DNA from: DASSTY01 sp035760645
GTDB taxonomy: Bacteria > Gemmatimonadota > Gemmatimonadetes > Gemmatimonadales > GWC2-71-9
Length of the DNA stretch: 19,878 nucleotides
Direction of reading: 5' to 3'
Assembly (NCBI GenBank): GCA_035760645.1
Contig: DASTSO010000148.1
Span: 1 to 19,878 of the forward strand
The position numbers were made by a program, and so were the translations under genes. Shown here piece after piece: positions 1 to 5,664 of this stretch. Every line of letters starts with the position of its first letter. Positions within the stretch are counted from its first letter, which is position 1. The notes under the pieces are model-generated. The model was not told where the DNA came from and did not search any database. It was given only the letters and a program-made list of their open reading frames with translations.

Positions 1-87
1 GGATTCAGACACCGGGCTACAGATGCGCGTAACCATGTGCGCGCTGCGCTCGGATTCTGTCCCGGAAGGCCAGTCGTGGGCGGTATC

Positions 88-126
88 AACTGTAGGCATG
101 CGAGGAAACGCACCTCGCGCACAGTT
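88..126. repeat. Nested inverted repeat upstream of the excisionase-like gene
   Basis: Outer arms aactgt (88-93) and acagtt (121-126) enclose inner arms gcgagg (100-105) and cctcgc (113-118), all perfect. The structure ends 25 bases before the ATG at 152. It could be an operator, a recombinase or Xis binding site, or an RNA hairpin; the sequence does not decide between these. Confidence 0.5.
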
Positions 127-151
127 ACCACTACCGCACCACTAGCGAGTA

Positions 152-541
152 ATGACGGGCAGAATCCTCGAACAGGTCAACGAGTTGACCCATGACGCAC
201 AAGTCTATCTGAAGTACGGTGACGAGCAGAAGGCCACGATGCTCCTGACCGTGGCCAGGAAGTTCCGCGAGATTCTCAGCGAATCTGGAGAGGAAACGCT
301 GTCAATCACGCAAGCGGCGGACATCTCTGGCTACGACGCGGGGCACCTCCGGAAGCTCGTTCAGTCTGGCAAGATCCCCAATGCCGGGCGCAAGGGTAAG
401 CCGAAGATCCGACGGCGAGACCTCCCGACAAAGCCGGGCCACTCCCCGACCGTCGCACCGTCACCGTATCTTGGTTGCGCCTCGCGAGAGGTGATTGCGC
501 GGTCCATCGTGGGGAAGTCGGAGGCACACGATGGCCAGTAG
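152..541 (+). CDS. Excisionase-like helix-turn-helix protein
   Basis: This is a 129-residue protein. Residues 1-45 look like a charged helical region. Residues about 50-92 form an excisionase/MerR-like HTH of the type that recognises DNA and reads TQAADISGYDAGHLRKLV, followed by a basic RRRDLP segment. The C-terminal 35 residues are unrecognised. The gene overlaps the integrase gene by 11 bases (integrase ATG at 531, this stop at 539-541), so the two are probably translationally coupled. Position and fold suggest a recombination directionality factor or a regulator of the integrase; the role is inferred from context. No strong Shine-Dalgarno lies before the ATG at 152. A different small HTH regulator is the main alternative. 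Confidence 0.72.
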   Translation: MTGRILEQVNELTHDAQVYLKYGDEQKATMLLTVARKFREILSESGEETLSITQAADISGYDAGHLRKLVQSGKIPNAGRKGKPKIRRRDLPTKPGHSPTVAPSPYLGCASREVIARSIVGKSEAHDGQ

Positions 542-1724
542 GAAGCAGCGGAAGAAGCTGTGGAGCTACAGCGCGGGCGAGCGCGGCCGTAACCGAGTCC
601 GCGCCTACGAAGACCCGAAGACCGGCGCGCTCCTCATCGAGTGGTGGGAGCGGCAGCCCGGCACCACGACGCTCAAGCGGAAGCGGAGGTCGGCTCAGAC
701 CGAGGACCGCACCGTGGCCAAGCGGCAGGCGGACGAACTCGCGCACGCATTCGGTGCGCACGAGGTCCGTCCGAGCGCCGAGGCGACGCTCCAAACGCTC
801 TTTGACATCTACAGCGTGGAAGTGAGCGCCCAGAAGGGCGAGAGCAAACGACAGCACGACCGCAGGACGGCGGAGATGTTCCTCCGCTACTTCGGGCCGG
901 GCAAGATGGCCAAGACGCTGAACCGGCGCGATTGGGACGCCTTCATCGCCGACCGGCGAACTGGGAAGGTTCGCCCGACCTCGGTGAAAAAGGCCCGTGC
1001 GGTGAGTGATCGGCAGGTGGGCTACGACCTGCAGTTCCTCCTGTCGGTGCTGAACTGGGCGGCGAGTGCCCGAAACGCGACCGGGACGTTCCTGCTAGAG
1101 GCGAACCCGCTCCGGGGGCTCCGCATCCCCAAGAACGAGTCTCCGAAGCGGCAGGTGGTCACGGACGAGCAATACGAGGCCCTGCGGGGAGCGGCGGAGC
1201 AGGTCGGTTCACTTTTTGGCCTCGCTCTCGTCGTGGCCCACGAAACGGGCCACCGCATCCAGTCCATCCGGCTTCTCCGGTGGTCTGACGTGGACCTGGA
1301 GCGCGGCATGATCCGGTGGCGGGCGGAGAACGACAAAATCGGCTTCGAGCATTCCACGCCGCTCTCGTCTGAGATTATGGCCGCCCTGCAGCAGCAGCGA
1401 GCGAAGACGATGGCCATTGGGGATGCTTGGGTCTTCCCCTCCCCGGCAGACCCGTCCAAACCATGTTCCCGACATTTGCTGCGGGACTGGTGGGAACGCG
1501 GGGCCAAGCTCGCCGGTCTACCGTCCGGTGAGCGGTATGGATGGCACTCCCTCCGCCGGAAGTTCGCGACGGACATGAAGGACGCCCCGCTCCGCGACCT
1601 CACCTACATGGGCGGGTGGAAGAACTCGCAGACGCTGCTGACCTGCTATCAGCAGCCCGACGAGGAACGCCAGAGGGAGGCGCTGGCCAACCGCACACGA
1701 CGCCGTGCAAGTGGCGGATCGTGA
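531..1724 (+). CDS. Tyrosine recombinase / site-specific integrase
   Basis: This 397-residue phage-type integrase probably cuts and rejoins DNA at the adjacent tRNA-Ile gene. The N-terminal half is basic, and residues about 85-185 form the SAM-like core-binding domain. The catalytic domain shows the full set: Arg242 (ETGHRIQS), Lys269, His339 and Arg342 (WHSLRR), Trp363 (GGW) and the nucleophile Tyr373 (TCYQQ). No catalytic residue is missing, so the enzyme looks intact. I chose ATG 531 because ggagg at 520-524 precedes it at good spacing; a TTG at 495 in frame is less likely. The start lies inside the end of the HTH gene. Tandem 13-bp repeats and a hairpin follow the stop, then the tRNA 3' end. 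Confidence 0.95.
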   Translation: MASRKQRKKLWSYSAGERGRNRVRAYEDPKTGALLIEWWERQPGTTTLKRKRRSAQTEDRTVAKRQADELAHAFGAHEVRPSAEATLQTLFDIYSVEVSAQKGESKRQHDRRTAEMFLRYFGPGKMAKTLNRRDWDAFIADRRTGKVRPTSVKKARAVSDRQVGYDLQFLLSVLNWAASARNATGTFLLEANPLRGLRIPKNESPKRQVVTDEQYEALRGAAEQVGSLFGLALVVAHETGHRIQSIRLLRWSDVDLERGMIRWRAENDKIGFEHSTPLSSEIMAALQQQRAKTMAIGDAWVFPSPADPSKPCSRHLLRDWWERGAKLAGLPSGERYGWHSLRRKFATDMKDAPLRDLTYMGGWKNSQTLLTCYQQPDEERQREALANRTRRRASGGS

Positions 1725-1750
1725 GCAATCGACAGTAGCAATCGACAGTA
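1725..1750 (+). repeat. Two perfect tandem 13-bp repeats after the integrase stop
   Basis: The unit gcaatcgacagta occurs at 1725-1737 and again at 1738-1750 with no mismatch, starting directly after the integrase TGA. Its place between int and the tRNA target is where arm-type integrase binding sites often sit. A binding role is inference; recent slippage duplication is the alternative. Confidence 0.6.
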
Positions 1751-1770
1751 GGACGCCGCAGGTAGGCAAA

Positions 1771-1810
1771 GCGAAACCCCGCAACAGCAGTTAAGCCGAT
1801 GCGGGGTTTG

Positions 1811-1811
<1 letters not shown>
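1771..1811. terminator. Hairpin between integrase and tRNA-Ile, possible bidirectional terminator
   Basis: Arms aaaccccgca (1774-1783) and tgcggggttt (1800-1809) are perfect over 10 bp with a 16-base loop. Each is followed by short T-containing runs on its own strand. It could end both the plus-strand integrase transcript and the minus-strand tRNA transcript. The loop is longer and the T-tract weaker than in a textbook intrinsic terminator. Confidence 0.55.
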
Positions 1812-1896
<85 letters not shown>

Positions 1897-1924
1897 GAGG
1901 ATCCCGGGGTCCGGGAAGACGCGG

Positions 1925-1953
1925 AAACTACCCGGCCGGTGCCGGCGACGCAA
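1925..1953 (-). promoter_or_regulatory. Probable sigma70-type promoter for tRNA-Ile
   Basis: On the minus strand TTGCGT (1953-1948) is followed, after exactly 17 bases, by TAGTTT (1930-1925). The start point would be near 1918, about 20 bases before the mature tRNA 5' end. The form resembles the element found upstream of typA. Confidence 0.5.
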
Positions 1954-1972
1954 CCCCTCGCAGGGGTGTCGC
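1945..1972. terminator. Hairpin between the acidic-protein gene and tRNA-Ile
   Basis: Arms acccct (1953-1958) and aggggt (1962-1967) enclose a 3-base loop. They extend outward to gcgac (1945-1949) and gtcgc (1968-1972) with a 3-base bulge. It lies just past the acidic gene and could stop its transcript, although there is no clear T-tract. It overlaps the -35 element of the proposed tRNA promoter. Confidence 0.4.
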
Positions 1973-1999
1973 GGGCGCCCGCCGCCGCGTCCCGCCGGC

Positions 2000-2206
2000 T
2001 CAGCCGAAGTCCTCTTCCCCCTCCTCGAACTCGAAGTCTTCGTCCTCGAGGTCCTCGTCCTCGAGGTCCTCGTCCTCGAGCTCGTCGTCCTCGAGGTCCT
2101 CGTCGTCCTCGTCGTCGAGGATGAAGCCGTCGTCCTCGTCGAGCTCGTCCTCGTCGAACCGCCGACGCATCTCGAGGGCTTCGACCGACGTCTCCCAGGC
2201 CAGCAT
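2000..2206 (-). CDS. Small, extremely acidic repeat protein of unknown function
   Basis: This 68-residue protein starts MLAWETSVEALEMRRRF and then becomes almost pure Asp/Glu, including a run of LEDED repeats encoded by near-identical short DNA repeats around 2036-2100. A strong GGAGGAG precedes the ATG at 2206, which is the main reason to accept it as real. It lies 41 bases downstream of typA on the same strand and is probably co-transcribed. I recognise no family. The N-terminal 17 residues could form a short amphipathic helix, and the tail should be disordered. Acidic proteins of this kind may bind basic proteins, metals or ribosomal components, but nothing here shows which. Confidence 0.75.
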   Translation of the reverse strand: MLAWETSVEALEMRRRFDEDELDEDDGFILDDEDDEDLEDDELEDEDLEDEDLEDEDFEFEEGEEDFG

Positions 2207-2247
2207 GGTGATCTCCTCCGCCTTCAGAGAGGGTAGATAGTAGGGGC

Positions 2248-4098
2248 CTACGACGCGTGCTCGACCCGGGCAGCGGCCCGGGCGGCCTTCTTGCGCTCGA
2301 TCGCCGAGAGCGAGCGCTTGCGCAGCCGGATCGACTGCGGCGTGACCTCGATCAGCTCGTCTTCCTCGATGTACTCCAGCGCGTACTCGAGCGTGATCTG
2401 GCGCGGCGGCTCGAGCAGGATGTTGTCGTCCGAGCCCGAGGCGCGCATGTTCGTCAGCTTCTTCTCCTTGGTGACGTTCACGTCCATGTCCTCCGGACGC
2501 GAATTCTCACCCACCACCATCCCCTCGTAGACCTGGTCGCCCGGGGCGACGAACATCTGGGCCCGCTCCTGCAGCCCCCCGAGCGCATAGGCGATCACCG
2601 GTCCCTCGCGGTCCGCCACCAGCACGCCGCGCCGACGCCCCGTGAGCGGGCCCGCCCACGGGCCGTACTCGAGGAAGCGGTGATTCATGATCCCGGTGCC
2701 GCGCGTGTCCGTGAGGAACTCCGAGCGGTAGCCGAAGAGGCCGCGCGCCGGGATCTTGAAGGTCATACGCACGAGCCCCTGGCCCGGATTCTTCATCTCG
2801 GTCATCTCGCTGCGGCGCGGCCCCAGCTTCTCCATGACGACGCCCATGTACTCCTCGGGCACGTCGATCAGGAGCTCCTCGTAGGGCTCGAGCCGCTCGC
2901 CGTTCGGGCCCGTCTTCGTGATCACGCGCGGGCGCGAGACCATGAACTCGTAGCCCTCGCGCCGCATCGTCTCCATCAGGATCCCGAGATGCAGCTCGCC
3001 GCGGCCCGAGACGCTCCAGGTGTCGGGGCTCTCGGTGTCCTCCACCCGGAGCGCGACGTTGCGCTCGAGCTCCTTGAAGAGCCGGTCGCGCACCTGGCGG
3101 CTGGTGACGTACTTCCCCTCGCGGCCCGCGAAGGGCGAGTTGTTCAGCATGAAGTCGGTCGAGAGCGTGGGCTCCTCGACCGCGATCCCCTCGAGCCGTT
3201 CGGGATGCTCCACCGCGGCGAAGGTCTTCCCGATCTCGATCCCCTCGAAGCCGGCCACCACGACGATGTCGCCCGCCTCCGCCTCCTGCACCTCGACCTT
3301 GTTGAGCCCGTCGAAGGTGTAGAGCTTGGTGACCCGGTTGCGCTCGACCTTCTCGTCCTCGCCCACCAGCCCGGCCGGCCCGTTCGGCAGCAGCGCGATC
3401 TGGTCGCCCACCTTCAGCCGGCCCCGCTCGATGCGGCCGATCGCCATGCGGCCCAGGAAGGAGCTGAAGTCGAGGGTCGAGATCAGCATCTGGAACGGCC
3501 CCTCGGGGTCGCCCGTGGGCGCGGGGACCGTGTCCACGATCGCCTGGAACAGCGGCGTCAGGTCGGTGCCCGGCTGCTCCAGCTCGGGCGTCGCCGTGCC
3601 GGCGCGGCTCGACGTGTAGAGGAACGGGCAGTCGAGCTGCTCGTGCGTCGCGTCGAGGTCGATGAACAGCCCCAGTACCTCGTCGTGCACCCGGTGCGGC
3701 TCGGCGTCCGAGCGGTCGATCTTGTTGATCGCCACGATCGGCTGCAGCCCCAGCCCGAGCGCCTTGCGCGTCACGAAGCGGGTCTGCGGCATCGGCCCCT
3801 CGGCCGAGTCCACCAGGATCATCACCCCGTCCACCATGCGCAGAATGCGCTCGACCTCGCCGCCGAAGTCGGCGTGGCCCGGCGTGTCCACGATGTTGAT
3901 CTTCACGCCGTTCCAGGTGACCGCGGTGTTCTTCGCGAGGATCGTAATGCCGCGCTCGCGCTCCAGCGGGTTCGAGTCCATGACCCGCTCGTCCACGTGC
4001 TGGTTGGCGCGGAAAGCCCCGGCCTGGCGGAGCATCTGGTCGACCAGCGTGGTCTTGCCGTGGTCGACATGGGCGATGATGGCGATGTTGCGAATCAA
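2248..4098 (-). CDS. typA: Ribosome-associated GTPase TypA/BipA
   Basis: This is a translational GTPase of the TypA/BipA family, which binds the ribosome and helps 50S assembly and stress adaptation. The open frame extends upstream to 4287. I place the start at TTG 4098, giving IRNIAIIAHVDHGKTT at the N-terminus as in known TypA proteins and 616 residues, close to the usual 600-615. The P-loop AHVDHGKTT, switch II DTPGHADFGGE and NKIDR motifs are all present, followed by EF-Tu domain 2-like, domain III and V-like and TypA C-terminal regions. The 63 extra residues of the longer frame are low-complexity and include the promoter. The Shine-Dalgarno is weak. The acidic gene follows after 41 bases. 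Confidence 0.96.
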   Translation of the reverse strand: MIRNIAIIAHVDHGKTTLVDQMLRQAGAFRANQHVDERVMDSNPLERERGITILAKNTAVTWNGVKINIVDTPGHADFGGEVERILRMVDGVMILVDSAEGPMPQTRFVTRKALGLGLQPIVAINKIDRSDAEPHRVHDEVLGLFIDLDATHEQLDCPFLYTSSRAGTATPELEQPGTDLTPLFQAIVDTVPAPTGDPEGPFQMLISTLDFSSFLGRMAIGRIERGRLKVGDQIALLPNGPAGLVGEDEKVERNRVTKLYTFDGLNKVEVQEAEAGDIVVVAGFEGIEIGKTFAAVEHPERLEGIAVEEPTLSTDFMLNNSPFAGREGKYVTSRQVRDRLFKELERNVALRVEDTESPDTWSVSGRGELHLGILMETMRREGYEFMVSRPRVITKTGPNGERLEPYEELLIDVPEEYMGVVMEKLGPRRSEMTEMKNPGQGLVRMTFKIPARGLFGYRSEFLTDTRGTGIMNHRFLEYGPWAGPLTGRRRGVLVADREGPVIAYALGGLQERAQMFVAPGDQVYEGMVVGENSRPEDMDVNVTKEKKLTNMRASGSDDNILLEPPRQITLEYALEYIEEDELIEVTPQSIRLRKRSLSAIERKKAARAAARVEHAS

Positions 4099-4207
4099 GC
4101 CTGCACGTCCAATCTGGGGTCCGATTGTGAGTTCCGTCTCCCGGCACCGACTCCGGAGAAGGCGCAGCGAACCGGCGGACCGGACGGCACTGCTACGATG
4201 CTGTTCG

Positions 4208-4242
4208 AGGGGGCTCCCGGAGCCCCCTGCCCCGCCAGGGGC
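4208..4242 (-). promoter_or_regulatory. typA: Two adjacent hairpins in the typA 5' leader
   Basis: Arms agggggct (4208-4215) and agccccct (4221-4228) form one 8-bp stem. Arms gcccc (4229-4233) and ggggc (4238-4242) form a second beside it. On the minus strand they begin about 10 bases after the predicted transcription start. They could affect mRNA stability or attenuation; no known riboswitch is recognised. Confidence 0.4.
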
Positions 4243-4258
4243 GGGCTCGGGCGGCGCA

Positions 4259-4287
4259 TATATAGACACCCCCACGCCGGTCCGCAA
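4259..4287 (-). promoter_or_regulatory. typA: Probable typA promoter
   Basis: On the minus strand TTGCGG (4287-4282) and TATATA (4264-4259) are separated by exactly 17 bases. The AT-rich -10 stands out sharply in GC-rich surroundings. Transcription would start near 4252, giving a leader of about 150 bases before TTG 4098. Confidence 0.65.
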
Positions 4288-4380
4288 GACTCACCGGCAC
4301 ACGTCGATAGGGAGGGGAGCGAGGGGAGAACGCCGGGAGGTGGGACGGGGTTCCCGGAGGCAGCGGCGCGACGGCGGTCC

Positions 4381-4536
4381 GGCGGGACGGCGGGAGGCAC
4401 CGCGGGCCGGGGAGCGCCGATGGCACACGGGCGGGACGGCGGGACGCTCACCTTACGTGCGAGCCTCCGGTGACCACACCGGAGGCTCGTTCTTCATCGG
4501 ACCCTCCCGCCGTCCCGCCGTTCCCGCCGTCCCGCC
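4381..4536. repeat. GC-rich inverted repeat element between typA and the CDF gene
   Basis: The 14-mer ggcgggacggcggg occurs at 4381-4394 and 4430-4443. Its exact reverse complement occurs at 4506-4519 and 4523-4536. Between them is a separate 12-bp hairpin. The same 14-mer pair occurs inside mfd (13633-13738), so this looks like a dispersed repeat. The rest of the 460-base gap (4099-4558) holds the typA promoter, leader hairpins and G-runs; no convincing gene is seen. Confidence 0.6.
4461..4488. repeat. Perfect 12-bp hairpin at the centre of the intergenic repeat
   Basis: Arms gagcctccggtg (4461-4472) and caccggaggctc (4477-4488) are perfectly complementary with a 4-base loop. On the plus strand gttctt follows. 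It is downstream of the CDF gene on the minus strand and may end its transcript, but that side has no T-tract. It could also be the core of the surrounding repeat. Confidence 0.55.
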
Positions 4537-4558
4537 CTGTTTTCCCCCACCCCGCCCC

Positions 4559-5515
4559 TCAGTGCCGGTGCCCCGCATGCGCGTGCCCGTGCTCGTGCCC
4601 GTGCGCCGCGGCCGCCTCGGCGAGGCCCTCGCAGACCTCGCGCTCGACCTCGAGCTGGATCGTCACGTGGCCGATACCGAGCTCGCCCATGGCGCGCCGG
4701 ATCGCGACCAGGGCCCCGGGATGGGCGGCGAGGGAGGGGACGACGGCATGGCCGCTCATGGCGACCATCCCGCTCGTCACCGTCCAGACGTGGAGATCGT
4801 GCGCCGCCGTCACCCCGGGGACGGCGAGGATGCGGCGCTGGACCTCCGCCATGGAGACGTGGCGCGGCACCGCCTCGAGCAGGATGTCGGTGCTCTCGCG
4901 CATCAGCCGCCAGGCGCCGCCCAGGATCAGGAACGAGAGCCCGATCGAGAGGATCGGGTCGATCGGGGTCCAGCCGGTCAGGGCGATGACGACGCCCGCG
5001 CCGAGCGCGCCGACCGAGCCCAGCAGGTCGCTCAGGATGTGGAGGTAGGCCCCGCGGGTGTTGAGACTGTGCTCATGGGCCCCGTGCAGGATCCGGAGCC
5101 CGACCAGGTTCGTGACGAGCCCCGCCGCGGCGACGATCATGAGGAGGGTCGAGCGCACCTCGGGCGGGTGGTTCAGGCGGTGGATCGCCTCGACCACCAC
5201 CCAGCCGGCGAGGACGAAGAGCGCCGCGCCGTTGAGGAGCGCGGCGAGGATCTCCCAGCGCAGATAGCCGTAGGTCTTCCGCGCCGTCGCCGGGCGCTGC
5301 GCGATCCAGGCGCTCGCGAGCGAGAGCCCGAGCGCCCCGACGTCGGTGAGCATGTGCCCCGCGTCCGCGAGCAGGGCGAGCGAGCCGCTGAGCCAGCCCC
5401 CGACCGCCTCCACCACCATGAAGGTGGCCGTCAGCAGCAGCACCGCCCAGAGCCGCCGGGTGGCGGTCCGGGGCACGACGTGGGAGCAGTCGGCGGCGAA
5501 GGAAGGAGCAGACAT
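4559..5515 (-). CDS. Cation diffusion facilitator (CzcD/ZitB-like zinc efflux)
   Basis: This is a 318-residue inner-membrane antiporter of the CDF family, expected to export Zn2+ or a similar divalent metal for protons. Six membrane segments run from residue 22 to about 205. The paired metal site is visible as His54-Asp58 (DAGHMLTD) and His159-Asp163 (LHILSD), a pattern typical of Zn-selecting members. A cytoplasmic domain with an HDLHVW motif (239-244) follows. The tail ends in a His-rich stretch (HGHEHGHAHAGHRH), whereas many relatives carry this at the N-terminus or in a middle loop. No clear Shine-Dalgarno precedes ATG 5515, and the upstream leader is made of heptamer repeats. Metal specificity is inferred. 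Confidence 0.93.
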   Translation of the reverse strand: MSAPSFAADCSHVVPRTATRRLWAVLLLTATFMVVEAVGGWLSGSLALLADAGHMLTDVGALGLSLASAWIAQRPATARKTYGYLRWEILAALLNGAALFVLAGWVVVEAIHRLNHPPEVRSTLLMIVAAAGLVTNLVGLRILHGAHEHSLNTRGAYLHILSDLLGSVGALGAGVVIALTGWTPIDPILSIGLSFLILGGAWRLMRESTDILLEAVPRHVSMAEVQRRILAVPGVTAAHDLHVWTVTSGMVAMSGHAVVPSLAAHPGALVAIRRAMGELGIGHVTIQLEVEREVCEGLAEAAAAHGHEHGHAHAGHRH

Positions 5516-5522
5516 GAGATGT

Positions 5523-5643
5523 AAGGTGCTAAGGGCCAGGGACTAGGGGCTAGGGGCTAGGGACTAGGGCGTGGCCGAAGGGGCTTGGAGCACGGAAGCC
5601 GGCATCGGCACGGCGCCCCCTAGCACCTAGCACCTAGCACCTT
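5523..5643. repeat. Inverted arrays of 7-bp CTA-containing repeats
   Basis: The left array (5525-5569) reads as heptamers GGTGCTA, AGGGCCA, GGGACTA, GGGGCTA, GGGGCTA, GGGACTA, then GGG. The right array (5616-5643) is inverted: on the minus strand it holds three GGTGCTA units then GGGGG. The outer ends are the inverted pair aaggtgcta (5523-5531) and tagcacctt (5635-5643). A 46-base spacer lies between. It fills the divergent region between the CDF and CorC-like genes, so their promoters must lie in or beside it. Confidence 0.75.
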
Positions 5644-5654
5644 GAAAGTGCTAG
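5634..5654. promoter_or_regulatory. Palindrome just upstream of the CorC-like gene
   Basis: Arms ctagcac (5634-5640) and gtgctag (5648-5654) are perfect around a 7-base centre. The right arm runs into tagact (5652-5657), a possible -10 only 8 bases before the ATG at 5665. It could be an operator, or only the edge of the heptamer repeat. Confidence 0.35.
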
Positions 5655-5664
5655 ACTTCCACCC

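Noticed and set aside
1..500. Second copy of the tRNA-Ile 3' end as the other attachment site
   Set aside because: I compared the segment by eye and found no convincing match, so the far end is taken to be outside the window.
495..530. TTG start of the integrase at 495
   Set aside because: ATG 531 has a ggagg site at proper spacing.
4099..4287. N-terminal extension of TypA to 4287
   Set aside because: The 63 residues are low-complexity and the stretch contains the promoter; TypA relatives start at the IRNIAIIAHVDHGK segment.
4095..4451. Proline-rich minus-strand ORF ending at the typA start
   Set aside because: It has no ribosome site and low complexity, and its start lies upstream of the predicted promoter. 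Only a short leader peptide remains possible.
2257..4473. A 738-codon open frame antisense to typA
   Set aside because: It has the same shadow composition; typA on the other strand has complete GTPase motifs.
4559..5515. CDF gene as a complete metal-resistance operon
   Set aside because: No metal-sensing regulator or partner efflux gene is next to it; it stands alone.
5525..5643. CRISPR-like array
   Set aside because: The units are 7 bases with no spacers between them, and no cas genes are present.
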